A DNA stretch of 64,000 nt from Sebastes aleutianus (GCA_916700875.1 CAKAKS010000032.1:5192001-5256000); one strand, 5' to 3'; positions 13,598 through 26,050 are shown, counted from the stretch's first letter. Program-made: numbers and translations. Notes: a model not told the origin generated them from the sequence alone.

Positions 13598-14268
13598 GGA
13601 ATGCTTGCCTGTACTGTATGTTGCACTAAATGTAACTGATTAGCACTACAGTGTGGCGGGATAAGATGTATGATGTGTACATGGCTTCCCCAAGGCCTGA
13701 AGCAGCGACTGTGGGTGGGCCACTAGATCTAATGGGGGTTCATGGGAGAATGAGTTTTCAGTGTCCCAGGTGATTTGGCTGGTAGCCAGTGGCTTTGGGG
13801 AAGGAGGAGGAGGAGGGTTGGGACAGAATTGAAGGGTCACGTCCATTAGTCATTGGACAGACAGGCAGACAGTAGAAAGGGAGGGTAGGGCATGTTGGAG
13901 AGGGCATGTCTGGGGCAACGGCATCCAAAGGGTGGCATGGCTCCAATGTGTCCAATGTCTCGGTTGAATAGCGACTTCATGTCAAATTAATGAGTGCGAG
14001 TGGTTCACCTCCACATGCAGTTTTTACATACCAGTAAACAACCAGGCCAACCCACAAATATAAAGACATGCAAACATGTGCCAACACAACATCATTGGTG
14101 TGTGTTCACATTGGTGTCCCTCCATCTGGAGATCGGGAATCTTTTGTGGTTTGCTGCGAGTTCCCGTACCAATTTGAGGAAAAGGTCTCAGTTAGAAATG
14201 ATGGGATGTTCAAAGGTTGGATAATTTCATTGAAGTTCTGATCATTAAAACTTTCTTTATATCAAACC

Positions 14269-14985
14269 TAGGGCTATATGCGATTGATCAAATTTTATTT
14301 TCAATTACGATTGTGGCTTCCAATGATTACGAAAACAAGATGATCCAGATAAAACGATTTAGTTGCCGCATTCCATTTAGCAGGGACGTTCTCCTTCTGT
14401 CTTGTGTTATAAATCCAGCACACCCCTTAAATCCTTCACAACGGTGCGCTTTCTCCCCGCTTGGCAGGTCAGGGACAGTTGCTCCCCGGCACTGGCCGGC
14501 ATTTGCCAGGGGTGCATTTCCTCCCTCGAGGTGCGCAGCAACCGGCTGTAGGCTCGTGGCTCCGGCTGTGAGCTTTACAGCCCCCCTCACCCGGACCTCG
14601 GCGCTTCTCAGGGCTGTGGACTCACTGTGTTGCCCCTGCCTCTGCTCCCAGTGCGACTGTCAACCGGAGCGGACTGACCAGTGCGTGGTCTGCGGCGATG
14701 TCGGCAACCCACCCGACCCATCTTGAAACATGGGCCGCATCTCGTTTACCATGCTTTGGGGGTGTGACGTTTTTGCCGCGTCATCACCATTCATATCTAT
14801 ACAACCAATATGTTTATGATTAAATTGTTCACTAGAGCACAGAGTTCTTCATCGGTATAGCCTCTTAATTTTGCTCTCAAAGTTCACCAAATTGATGCAT
14901 TTCACTTTAAAATTTCTATATGCATGATGTCAATGAGTAATCGTGATCTCAATTTTGACCAAAATAATCGTGATTATGCTTTCCT
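14269..14985. mobile_element. non-autonomous DNA element, family E
   Basis: The left end reads TAGGGCTATATGCGATTGA. Near the right end are TAATCGTGATCTCAATTTTG and AATCGTGATTATG, also found at 715-775. The GC-rich middle keeps an open frame rich in cysteine, but it lies wholly inside the repeat and looks non-functional. The right boundary is approximate. Confidence 0.5.
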
Positions 14986-15910
14986 ATAATCCTATTTATG
15001 TCTGGAACTTCTTTAGCAATAGCCATCCATTGGATTTATATTGTAAAAATTGGCTTTATGTAATAATTTTCATTGTTACAGATTTAGTCTGTCTTTCCTG
15101 TGCAGGATTCCAGTTGCTTACGCACAAGGGAAACAGCGTCATGAATGCTCTGTATTACCATGTTGGACAACTGTCTCCTTTATTATAACAACATGAATCC
15201 ATAAGCTCACAGTTTGTTTGAGGGCGCACACTGTAAATCAATACACAAGTTGCTCTTCTTTCATACAGAGAAGCTGCTTAAGGCATGTTAAGTTGATACA
15301 TGTGTCATTTTGTATGGAACTATATTTTTTAAAATGCTGTTACCATAGGTGTCACCAAATCAGGACTGAGATCTTAGGGACTCTAGTTGCCTGGTGCTTT
15401 GACTCCCAACACTTGTTTTGGCTCAGTCTCATGTGTGCTCCCCTCACCAGCTGCATGCCAACAAGTTTGCCTGCAGTCCCTTAATCTACACTGCATTCGG
15501 CATCTCGTCCCTGCCTGTGCCAGCGTGGCACTGCTCCCCCATCTCTGGTGCCGGGTGCTTACGTAAGCCTGTCTGTACCCTCCTCCGCCCGGCCCAGCAC
15601 CCCCGGAGGAATGGTCCTCATTTGTGGGACCCAGAAACAATGTGTAGCGCAAAAGAAAGTGTGCTGCAGGCTTCCCTCTGATCTTTTATTCAGTGCCTCT
15701 TTAAAATAATCGTGCTCTTTCTTGGCGTGTCTTTGCCTATTGTACTTGTTATTTGTCTCAAACATTTTTTATTGCTGCTTCTTGTATTTCCTCCCTGCGT
15801 GACTCTTTGTTTGCCTCTCTGTATCTGCCTGGCATTAGTTGGATGCATCCATCCATGTAATACGAAGAAGATGACAAGGGCAGGTAGAGGTACTGGGGTG
15901 TGGACGAGGG

Positions 15911-16276
15911 TAGGGATGTGTATTGGTAAGAATCTGGGGATACGATACGTATCATGATACGGGGGTTACAATTCAATATATTGCGATATATCGTGACTTT
16001 TTAATCTAATTTAAGGAAAGCTGTAACAGTATAAAGAACACACCACCGTCTGCATAAAATCTGAGCAAAAAAAAGTTTACTTTTTTATGCAATCAGATTA
16101 GAACATACATTGAGAGGGCATGTATTCTTTGCAAATGAAATAAAGTATTGACTGATTTAACCTTTGCATGTAAACTATTAATTAAAAATCGATAGTGTTT
16201 TTGAGAATTATACAATATCACAAAACATACTATCGTGATATCCGTTTTTTTTTCTCGAAATTTTCTTACACCCTTA
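15911..16276. mobile_element. non-autonomous DNA element, family G
   Basis: The left end TAGGGATGTGTATTGGTAAG is opposed to the right end CTTACACCCTTA. Inner GATACGATACG, GCGATATATCG and CTATCGTGATATCC blocks are typical of the short elements with CGATA-rich ends scattered in fish genomes. It is 366 bp and non-coding. Confidence 0.6.
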
Positions 16277-16621
16277 GAGGAGGGAGGAAAAGGCAGGAGA
16301 ATGAAGATGCATTTCGAACGCAGACGCACACTGCTGTAGCGGTAGTGTGAGGAAGAGGAAGGAGGAGAATGATGCAGCTATTTTTTGATTAGGTCCAAGT
16401 GTTTCTATTCCGGAGGGATGGAAATAACACAAGCTTGATTTTTATCCGATTTCTTTTTTTTTATTCGGTACTAAAAGCACCGTGTTGTCGGACAGATGTT
16501 GGGCAGAGAATGGAAATGATGCAGGCACAGATGTTTGTCTCTGCACAGATATACACATCTTCTTCACAATCACACACCAGCAGCAGCAGCAACAGCCCGT
16601 CTCTCCTCACTGCCACCCCTC

Positions 16622-16658
16622 CTCCTCTTCCTCCTCTTCCTCCTCCTCCACTGACCTA
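16622..16658. repeat. (CCT)n/(CTT)n-rich simple repeat
   Basis: CTCCTCTTCCTCCTCTTCC-type imperfect triplet repeat. Confidence 0.7.
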
Positions 16659-16756
16659 CTTCCCGGCGCTGGGGATGAGGCGATGAGGTAGTGGGCTGAA
16701 TGAGAAGTGGCAGCAGTATCTCCCTTTATCCCTGCCTCCCTCCCTCACCTCCTTCA

Positions 16757-16764
<8 letters not shown>

Positions 16765-16787
<23 letters not shown>

Positions 16788-16788
16788 G
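16765..16788. repeat. (CT)n microsatellite
   Basis: About 12 CT units in a CT-rich region. Confidence 0.85.
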
Positions 16789-17522
16789 CTCGGCTGCTCT
16801 CCAGACTCTTCAAACGCAGAGCAGCCAGCAGGCTCCTCTCTCTGCTTCAGGGCTCTTGGTGTGTGAGTATGCAAATACTGCGTGTGTGTGTATGTGCTTA
16901 CTTGAGTGGGTGTGTCTGAATTTTGCGAAAACGCAACTGTACATATAATGCAGTGTGTCTGCAGCAGGGAATTTGTCAAAATCCGTCTGTTTTCACACTT
17001 TCTGTAGTGTATACTGCAATTCTTGTCTGTCACGACGAGCAGTTGGCAGTGACAAAATCTCTGTGCACCTCTTCCCGCATCTCCCGTTTTTGACACACAC
17101 AGATGGTTTTAATTAGCACAAACCACAGGCTTTCACTCCTTCAGCGATAGCTTCCTTTTCCTGTGACTTATAGAACGACCGTACATACATCTGTTTCCCC
17201 GGTGACGAGCACAGGGAAAAGTGAGGAAGTGTGTGCAGTTTTTATTTTTTTGTCACGAGCATCGGAGGTGTGACAGCTCACTGACATGAAAAAGAGACCA
17301 GAGAGGGAACGACAGAGACAGGAGAGCGAGTGTGAAAATGCAAAAGTGGCACACAAAGAAACAACAGTTTATCCATCCGCCCAGTACTGTGTAGCATTTC
17401 TGGCTATAGCATTTGTCGCCAGATACGGTTTGTACAGGTTTTGGCATTGTTCTCTGCACATGCGTGCTTGCACTAGACCAGACATTCTCTGCAATGACAA
17501 AATTTCAAGAAGCAGCACACAG

Positions 17523-18956
17523 TGACGACGTTTACATGCACAAAATATTCAGTTTTTTGCCCTTATTCCTACTAAGCTGTTTACATGGCTAATGAACATG
17601 AATGTTCTACTAACGTATAGGCATTGTAGGCCCCTAATGACCCACATCTATGGTGCTTATAGCGAGCATTAGCGCCTGTTTAATGCCCTGATAACAGTCG
17701 AATCGGGTGCCTGTTTACAGCTTTGCAGCTGTGCATGCTCTGATTAACCATGCGAACACAGCCTCCCTCTTTCATTTCCTTCAACCAACTTCTTGAAAAG
17801 GTTGGCGTTGTGATAACCTGTTGACATCCAAGTCTTTCTCATCAACCCAGTCTCACAGGATGGAGTATAAATACCACGACATTATGCGTACATTCCATGT
17901 GTCATGAGTACGCATTTTAGCCTTTTTCGCGTGTCATTTGTACGTCACGCAAACGTCCACAGTTATGTTTAGGTAAGAAAACCATTAAGTTAGGTTCAGG
18001 CAAGAAAACCACTAAGGGAAAACGTCATGGTTGGGCTTAAAATAAGTAGGTAAACTAAGCAAAACAAGTACGGAAACAAGTACAGAAAACACGACACAAA
18101 AATCCACAAAAAACGTGACAATCATCACTAACGTAACTTACAAAACAAAAAAAACAGTCAACAACGGTCTTGAACAAGGGTCTTCTGGTTAAAAGTCCGG
18201 TGTTTGCTGGAAGACGTCATGGTCGGGCTTAAAATAAGTAGTAAACTAAACAAAACACGTACGGAAACAACTACGGAAAACACGTCACAAACGTCAACAA
18301 AAAACATGTGACAACCGTCACTAATGTAACTTACAAAACAAAACATTGGTCAACAACGGTCTCGGACACTGCTCTCCTGGTTTAAAGTCCGGTGTTTGTT
18401 AGACACATACACCTCCCCCCACCCGCCACAAGTGGTCTTTCTTGCTTTTTACACTACGTGGATGCTGCAGCCAGTACAGGATACATGGCATACAAAAGAC
18501 ACTTATTGCAAGCTAAACGCCATGCGCATTTTCGTGGCATTTCTACGCCTTTTTGTGCAAATGGAGCTGTTCATAATGTTTAAAAGTAGGCGCGGTTCCC
18601 CTTCTGACCAGAAATGTTTCCTTTTCTTTTGGGCATGCATCTCTGCAAACTATCGGCTAGTCGGTTTGTGTGCAACACACAGAGCTGGGCGTAAAAAGGC
18701 AAGAGGCCGTGTGTCACAATCTGCCATAAAAACCTCAGTTGAGACACATATTCCCAATGTGCTATATACATGTACAAAGAACGCTCCTAAAACCTGAATA
18801 ACATCGCCATATCGAACAATTCTTAATTGGAGAATGCTCCATTCGGAATAAGGCCTAATTCAGAGTATCCCAAGTGGAATATGCTGTTTACATGACCCAT
18901 ATCGAATTCGGAATGTTGTCATATGTGGAATATTAGTGTGCATGTAAAGGTCGTCA
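17523..18956. mobile_element. large non-autonomous element, family M (1.43 kb)
   Basis: The left end TGACGACGTTTACATGCACA pairs with the right end TGCATGTAAAGGTCGTCA. Opposed subterminal TTTACATGGCTAATG and GCTGTTTACATGACCC motifs support a long imperfect inverted repeat. The centre carries another repeat with a tandem duplication (18003-18390). No transposase is seen. Confidence 0.6.
18003..18390 (+). repeat. tandem duplication, two units of about 185 bp
   Basis: Unit one (18005-18190) and unit two (18191-18390) share GTCATGGTTGGGCTTAAAAT (one change), AACTTACAAAACAAAA, CAACAACGGTCT and AAGTCCGGTGTTTG in the same order. They differ by scattered substitutions and small indels, so the duplication is not very recent. 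It sits inside element M. Confidence 0.8.
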
Positions 18957-19478
18957 GTCACTGCGATTGTAGCATGGGCGTAGAGAAGCAGGGAACAGAG
19001 GAGTAGAGTATGTGGGCTGAGGCTGGCAGGAGGACAATTTGCAAAGAAGTTGCAAGGAAAAATGACAGATGTTGCTGTCAGAGGGGGGTTGATGGAGGGA
19101 AATGTCACTCCATTCGCCCTGAAAAGAGAGGAATAATGGGAGGTGACAGTGAGTCGGAGGGGGGAGGGAGCGAGGGGATGGGATGAAAAGCTGGGAGATA
19201 AGAGGGACTCTCAGGGCACATATGGCAGTGGACATGGTCAATTTGGATTGTGTTGGTGTGGTGGCTCCACCATACAGAGGAGGATAAAGGTGCCCAGTCT
19301 TCAGTGTCCTTGCTTCCTTGTGTTTATATACAGTATATTTCTGTGTGTATTCTGTATGTGTGTGTATATGGATTCCTTGGCCTACTTTTCCCTGGGTATG
19401 GGCTGGACGGCGGCCAGCAGACGTGGTGTTGAGTGAGGACTGGCCGCGCGTGTGTCTCAGTGGGAGAGTGAAGATAGA

Positions 19479-19480
<2 letters not shown>

Positions 19481-19535
<55 letters not shown>

Positions 19536-19559
19536 ACACACAGAGACACACAGAGACAC
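19481..19559. repeat. (CA)n microsatellite followed by (CAGAGACA)n
   Basis: There are 26 CA units (19481-19532), then three CAGAGACA units. Confidence 0.95.
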
Positions 19560-20124
19560 TGGACAGGAGGTTTAGGTTTTATGCTGAATGGCTTTAAAAC
19601 CCCCGTAGAGCGGCCTCCTTTCCATTAGGCTCCGCCAGCTGTCCACAGTGTCGATAACCGACTCGCCACCGAAAAAAGATTTGGCAACAGCTCCTACTTT
19701 ATCTTGTAGTAATAAAAACGATGAAGAGCAGTCCATTAGTCTGAGGCAGAGCCTTTTTCAAGTGTGAATGTATGGAAAAGAAATCTTCATAACTTACCTT
19801 CCTGAAGTGGGCTTTTTACTGTCATGTCACTGTTTTCCTTCTTCCCGCTGACTCAACACAACCAATGCTCATCTATGCCATTCATTTCTGATCAGCCTGC
19901 CATGCTTATAGCCACATCTGGTTTGATACAAGCTAATATGGCGTCTCTTCAATTCCCTGTGCACATGTGACAGTTAAGTTATTATCACTGTGCCTGGATA
20001 GTGGTCAGGGGAAGGTTTACACTGAATTATCAGACTGCGACAATGGATCGCTGGCAGAAACTCGCCACTGTAGGTTTTTTTTCTGTAGGGATAGAGATTT
20101 TGGTGGGCAAGGCTCTGGGCCGGC

Positions 20125-20690
20125 CCCAGGCATGGATGTACAAAGAGAACTGGATACAGCGTTGGAGGTGGGGCCCTGTTCATTCCTATGAAAGTTGCTC
20201 AGTGGCGCATGATGCCAAAATGGCTTGACTTTTGATTGGTGATCTTCCGCATCGATTGGGCCTATGGAGCAGGCGCAGTAGGGTCCGCTCAGTCACGGGG
20301 TCCCAGCCGTCACACTGCCGTCATGGCTTGCTAACTCCGCCTCCCTGCCCTCGCTCCAACCTCGATCTTGGTCTCATTCACATGAACAGAAGAAGGGAAA
20401 TAACTCTGGATTCGGCTATTAGTGCGTTTTACAACTTTTAGGACCTAATGATTTAAATAAAGGCTGTTAGAGTGTTCGTACAGGGGAGGTGATTTACCTA
20501 AAAAAAATTATCCGCTGAGTTACAGACATCTCTTTCCCGATGTAAGTCTATGGGGAAAAGTCTTTTTGGGCCCAACGGCATCACGTGACGGACACGGAAG
20601 TTGTAGTACCGCCGTTTGGCGGCCGTAGTACCGCCGTGTGGCCACTACGAAAATAGGCATCAACGACCGGCGCTCTACCTGGGGGCTTGG
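20125..20690 (+). repeat. dispersed repeat C, longest copy
   Basis: It contains CATGGATGTAC, CTCATTCACATGAACAGAAG, AACTCTGGATTCGGCTATTA and ACAACTTTTAGGACCTAATG. These recur reversed at 35431-35590 and directly at 56482-56572. No termini were defined. Confidence 0.6.
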
Positions 20691-21382
20691 CCACAGGTCC
20701 TCAAGGGACTGTGCAAACTGGGAACTGTGTTAGAACCCAGGACAGGTGATCTCTATGACATAATAAATTGCAACAATGTAGCCAACAGGAAGTAGAATAT
20801 TGTAAACAAACATCCAAAAAATGTTGTAGGACCTCGCAACACTAAACCAAACCTTCATGGACATAATTATGTCCCAAAAAGCAAGTCCATAAGAAGCAAG
20901 TGGAAACTTGTTTGCTCCGATATACTGAAGCACAACATAAACTGAAATTGCCAAAGGTCTTAAGGATAGATCCTTTCTGGACTGTCTGAGAACAACACTC
21001 ACATGCTCATTGCTGTAGTTGTCCCTCATGTCCATACTGACCTTCCTAAAATGATTCCAGTGTAAGAGCTGGGGAAGCAAAATTTACAGTCCTCGTAGTG
21101 AGCAAAAATACATTCCAATATTCAGCCAAAGCTAATATGAGGGTTTGCAGCATCTGAGGGAAAAGGGAATTTTGTACTAAAATGACTTAAATGTTGGATA
21201 TCGTCTTAATTTGTCCTACTCCGACTGCTCTAATGCCTAATGTTGAACTTTTGAATGCATTTTTGAGCAAAGCAAGGACTGTGGATTTTATCTGCAGTCT
21301 CTTACTTTAGAATTATGTTCGGCAGAGAGCTCTTCAGAGAGTATGGACAAGAAAAACAATTACAGCGACCAAAAATGGTTTC

Positions 21383-21960
21383 AATACTGTTATCATATGA
21401 AACTAGAAATCCTAAGGAATCCATTGGAACCAACCAACATTGTATTAGCTTGTTTTGGGAAGGAAGTTAAATAACGCTCCAAACGTACGCTGAATTTTGG
21501 CATGGCCATTTTCAAAGGGGTCCCTTGACCTCTGACCTCAAGATATGTAAATGAAAATGGGTTCTATGGGTACCCACGAGTCTCCCCTTTACAGACATGC
21601 CCACTTTATGATAATCACATGCAGTTTGGGGCAAGTCATAGTCAAGTCAGCACACTGACACACTGACAGCTGTTGTTGCCTGTTGGGCTGCAGTTTGCCA
21701 TGTTATGATTGGAGCATATTGTTTTATGCTAAATGCAGTACCTGTGAGGGTTTCTGGACAATATTTGTCATTGTTTTGTGTTGTTAATTGATTCACAATA
21801 ATAAATATATACATACATTTGCATAAAGCAGCATATTTGTCCACTCCCATGTTGATAAGAGTATTAAATACTTGACAAATCTCCCTTTAAGGTACATTTT
21901 GAACAGCTAAAAAACGTGCAATTAATTGCAATTAAATATTCTAATCGATTGACAGCCCTA
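21383..21960 (+). mobile_element. family A element, left end missing
   Basis: It runs from the ATACTGTTATCATATGAAAC region to the right terminus ATCGATTGACAGCCCTA. It matches the full copies at 28830-29492 (reversed) and 39561-40227. It carries a DR1 motif at 21526-21538. Confidence 0.85.
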
Positions 21961-23313
21961 CTGTATCTTAGAAAAAAAGTATTAGTAATGCCTTTTATTA
22001 TTTCACTTGATGCCGTAGTTGCACTTATACATAGGTGTTTCATCAAATGAACACATACTAACTGACACACAGTTTCTGGGGCTTTACATGGTAGTATACA
22101 TCCACAAGGCAGAGGGAATGGGGGGGAGCAGGGGATCAGTAGAGGCCCTGGAGCCCCGTAGCAGGTTAATCGGTCAGAGATTTTCACCTATCATAACACC
22201 CACGCTGGTGCAGTATCAAATGTACATATACAAGATGCCACACGTGCTATAATTGACATCCAGCACACTGACGCAATGAGTATGAAAAGGTCGTCCCCGT
22301 ATTCGAAGGTGATTATAAACAGAATAATTTAAGATCCAATACTTGTCAGAAAATAAGCCCCGGTGATGGCTGCACGCTGAACGGGGCATTTCCATGTTCA
22401 ACAGGGCAAAGAAAAACTTTGGTTGCTTTTTTTATTTTAAACAGCCTCCGGTTCATTTGTAGCTGCGTACGGCTCTGCTGCCTCCAGAGGGGATGGCAGA
22501 CTCAAGGAGGCGGAAAAAAAAGCAAGTGAGCAAAATGACGAAGGGGGCAAAATGGAAATGTGGTGTTTTTTCTCTTTTCATTTTTTTCCCCCTCCTTTAA
22601 GCTCCTGTCGAGGGCCCAGCGCGTTCATAAAGAATTTACCATCCGGCTATTTTTAAACCGTGCAGTGAGAAAGAACTCCTACGCTCCTGAGCCAACGTGT
22701 GAGAGAGTGATGGCGGAGAGTCGTGCTCAGTCGAGATCTAGCAGATTGTGGCTTCTTGTGGAAACTGAAGTCGTAAACTTTCACTGCCGTATTAAACAGA
22801 CGGGTGCAAAGCTCTATAGCTATTACTTAATGCGTGTTTGGTTATGTACAGATATCAATAAAAGCAGAACATTTTTGGAGAGGAATGGAAGGATTTGCTC
22901 TTTAAAAAATCTTTGCTCTTTGATGGCAACTTCATGTTTTTTTTTATTGTATTTCACATAAACAGTTCCAAAATTGATTTCTGGCGAAACTATTCCATGT
23001 CGGTGGTATTTGCATAACAGGCTAGAGGTCCCATTCATTCACAAATGCGGTGAAGTGCAGCATAAAGAAGAGCTTTGGCAACTGTTGTGAGCCGCTGTGG
23101 GTGTATGCTCACATTGTGTAAGTGAGGACATAATATGGTGTAAAGGAGTGTAGTATTCATACAGTAAGGAGACCACCCGTATCCTTTTCGTAGCATTGAG
23201 GAAATCCTTTGGCCTATTCAGTCCCCCTGCTCCTGTTGTAGTGGGTGTCATTCACTACTGTCCATTGAAGGAGGGAGGGCACTGCTGGGGCAGCTCTTGG
23301 TGCAAGTCTGCAC

Positions 23314-23323
<10 letters not shown>

Positions 23324-23356
<33 letters not shown>
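23324..23356. repeat. (CA)n microsatellite
   Basis: About 16 CA units. Confidence 0.95.
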
Positions 23357-23364
<8 letters not shown>

Positions 23365-23690
23365 CACCATTGTACCCTCCGGACAAGAGGTTTCTTTGTC
23401 GAGGCGTAAGAGCAACCGATGTCAAGATGCGGATATGATGGCGGCCCCTTGCTGCCTCGGTGCCCTCTATAGCCACGCAGCAAGTGTATCTCTCCACACC
23501 CTGGCTGGCACATGTTTACATGGACACGGTGAAAGGGAATAAAGATGATTTTGGAATTTGAAAGTCTCGATGTTGGTGTCATCTGTGGTGGTATAGGCTC
23601 TCGTTGCTAAACATTTCCGCAGTGTACTTTCCAGGGATGGCTTCATATACAGCCTGTATTTCCAGCACTGTAATGTCTGTTATGTCATCG

Positions 23691-24020
23691 GGGCTGGGCA
23701 TCAGTACTGGAAACCTTTTATTAAGGTGTCGACCGAAATAACCCAGTAACCCAAGTAGTATTTAGAAACTTCTCCAGTCGAGCCATACCAGCAAACGAAA
23801 AAAATAACTGTTTGTATGGTTTTGCTCGCAGCCAATTACCGCGAGCGTTCTTCGATTTATTGCGATGTGTTGTGTAATCGGCCCACCACCACAGCGGCTG
23901 CAACCCATACAGCCGGGATTGCCTGCCTGCACATGACTCTGAAGACGGAGATACTAAAATTCTGACTTTGATACGATACCTTACCTAAATATCTCAATAC
24001 CGATACTGAAACAATACCAT
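23691..24020. repeat. degenerate element with GGGCTGGGCATC end
   Basis: It begins GGGCTGGGCATCAGTACTGG. Opposed CAATACCGATACTGAAAC motifs occur near 23995. This suggests an old short DNA element with unclear right boundary. Confidence 0.35.
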
Positions 24021-25081
24021 GGTAAAAATCTAAAACATTAGGAAAAGTCCTGGAATAATAGATGACAGATTTTATCAATAAAAAATGTAAACAATTATTG
24101 ATGCAGTAATCTATAGGTGATTTCTTTGATGGTAAATGTTATATTTGCAACCAGATATCACCCATTAAACAGTGTTTAATAAGGCTTTTTTTTCTTGTAA
24201 AACAGCGTCCCTGCCAACACATCACTTACAGTTCAGGCAGAAAGTGGTACTGCAGCATGGGAGACAGCGAGAGGCTTCCAAAAACAAAAACCCACAAAAT
24301 GATAAATTCCGATGAAGTTCTGTGAGAAGTTTATGAGGGAAACTGTAGAAAGTGCTGTGTTGTGTGAAAAGGATGTTTGTGAAAAGAGTCACTCTTGCCG
24401 CCCGATTGTTTTTCCTTTCCGTCCATTTCACTTTATTGAGACACATTATAAAGTAATACTTTATCACGTGCTCTTTAGTGGATTATGTGTTTGCCGAATT
24501 ACAGGAGATGCTTTGACAGATTCAGAAATGATGGTGAATCTAATTTTATCGGCACATTTGGTCGGTCATTGGAGTCGCACTGTTAATTTCCTTGTTTTTT
24601 TTAAGGGTTCTGCTGATACAGACACCAGCTCAAAGCGAGATTGTGCAGCCGGTGAGCGGTTCATGACCTGCTTTTAGTTATAACCGGATTGCAATCCGAG
24701 ACACACACAGACGGCCCCACTGTCGCATATCGATGCAACTCACTGCTCTTATTAAAACACTGTCATTTTTGGTACCGGTACTAATAAAATGGGGTATATC
24801 GCACCGTTTTTTAATAGCATGGTAACAGCTGTATGATACTGGGTGTGTTGACCAGGAAAAGGAGTATATAGGCTGCTGAATCTCTGGCATTTTGATTGAA
24901 AATCCGATAAATAATTGACTGTACATGTGGAAATGTCTTGCATTATGACATTAGACATGCGTGTCTAAATGTATCGCATGTCATAGAGAGTAATTTTTTT
25001 ATGACACTGGGGGAAACCAAACACAGGCCAGCTTTTGCATTATCTCTGTAACCATTTCCCTCTCTCTCCTCTCTCTTCTAG

Positions 25082-25204
25082 ATCATGCCCCCCAGATAGC
25101 ATCCTCGTCCTCCTCCTCTCCACTCCCCCTCCCTGCCCCTTGGCCCCTTCCTCTACCTTCCTGGTTCCAGCGCCGTCACTGCTACCTGGTTCGCCACAGC
25201 CACC
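25082..25204 (+). other. daam2: 5' untranslated part of the daam2 start-codon exon
   Basis: A strong acceptor (long CT-rich tract from about 25055, ending in CTTCTAG at 25081) marks the exon start. The leader is very pyrimidine-rich and holds only one ATG before the main start, at 25085. Because an acceptor is present, at least one non-coding exon must lie further upstream, which fits the usual DAAM2 gene structure of a non-coding first exon. I could not place it. Confidence 0.75.
25085..25099 (+). promoter_or_regulatory. four-codon upstream ORF in the daam2 leader
   Basis: The first ATG after the acceptor opens a frame reading M-P-P-R and then TAG. The 12 bases ATGCCCCCCAGR recur at the true start (25205), where the frame continues with lysine instead of stop. 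It has an A at -3, so some initiation is plausible, and its stop lies about 105 bases before the main ATG, which allows reinitiation. A role in translation control is inference. It matters only if the transcript uses this acceptor. Confidence 0.55.
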
Positions 25205-25372
25205 ATGCCCCCCAGGAAGAGGACGCGGCCGGGCCTGGGCTTCCTGTGCTGCTTCGGCAGCACCGAGCCTCCGGAGATCAACCTCAAGGACAGCGAGCCC
25301 CTGCAGCTGCTGGAGTTCAGCGCCCCCATGCCGCCGGCAGAGGAGCTGCACGCACGTTTCTCCGAACTGGTG
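25205..25372 (+). CDS. daam2: daam2 coding exon 1 (start codon, residues 1-56)
   Basis: This exon encodes the start of the formin DAAM2. The ATG sits in a good context (GCCACC before it, C at +4). The 56 residues begin MPPRKRTRPGLGFLCCFGS. They comprise a basic leader, a cysteine pair at residues 15-16, an EINLKD segment at about 24-29 and the acidic PPAEELHARFSELV end, which is the beginning of the GTPase-binding domain shared by Diaphanous-related formins. The exon ends on a complete Val codon and is followed by the consensus donor GTGAGT at 25373, so the intron is phase 0. The G+C content and codon use are clearly higher than in the surrounding intron. Translation past the donor meets a stop after about 14 codons, as expected for intron sequence. 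The paired cysteines might be lipid-modified, but nothing here proves it. The assignment to DAAM2 rather than DAAM1 is firm but rests on remembered family sequences. Confidence 0.93.
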
Positions 25373-25549
25373 GTGAGTAAAGACGGAGCGATCTTAGTAG
25401 ATGAGCAAGCTGGTTAAATGATTTCTTAGAATGTTATCCAAAGCAAATGCATGCCCCCAACGGATCTGACCAGTTAGGCCTAGACTTTGGCCGAAGTCTT
25501 AACACAGACCACTTGGTGGTATGGGAGTGTCTTATACATTTGAGGTTTA

Positions 25550-25890
25550 GAGCGTATTCACACTTGCCTTGTTTAGTTCGGTTGAATCAAACCCTGGAGC
25601 CTTTAGCCCCTTGGTACAATTAATTTGGGCAGGTGTAAACACAGCGATCACACTCGGGTGTGGACCAACGCAACCGGACCGAGACTAACTTTTCAACAAG
25701 ATCTCGGTCTAGTTGTCTTAGTCAGCACCCTGAGTTACAGACGAACTGTCGTTTGTGGTGAGAACATGATCTGACCTCGATCCGACCGAAGTGGAGGAAG
25801 CATTGCGCCTTTTTTGGATTAAACCAGCGCAATTAAACACATTTTGGTCCGCTTTTAAATGCTGCAGTGTGAACTCAAACCAAACTTGAG
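25550..25890. repeat. dispersed repeat N
   Basis: The left part GCGTATTCACACTTGCC and the right part GCAGTGTGAACTCAAACC are weakly complementary, as in short inverted-repeat elements. The boundaries are approximate. Confidence 0.4.
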
Positions 25891-25914
25891 GCAATATATG
25901 ATATATCCTATAAT

Positions 25915-26050
25915 TTGATTGGGTTGACCAATCACAACAGAGTGGGCCAGCTGACCAAGCAGAGGACTTTTTTGAGTGGGGGGAGGGGTATTGTGTTTTT
26001 TGAGCATTAAAGCATGTAAACATGTTCTAGTAGAAACCCAATATTATAGG
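25915..26050 (+). repeat. family O fragment
   Basis: GGTTGACCAATCACAACAGA, GTGGGCCAGCTGACCAA and AAAGCATGTAAACATGTTCT match the inner and right parts of the complete copy at 27699-28219. Both termini are lost. Confidence 0.75.

Noticed and set aside
14217..14726. 169-codon frame with a cysteine-rich end resembling a metal-binding module
   Set aside because: It lies almost wholly inside element E, a repeat with transposon-like ends. The cysteine spacing matches no family I know.
18954..19559. 201-codon minus-strand frame starting in the CA tract
   Set aside because: The Cys-Val run is the translation of (CA)n, and the rest has no recognisable motif.
25035..25376. 113-codon frame overlapping the first coding exon in another frame
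   Set aside because: It starts upstream of the splice acceptor, and its Ser/Pro-rich content is the shadow of a GC-rich coding exon.
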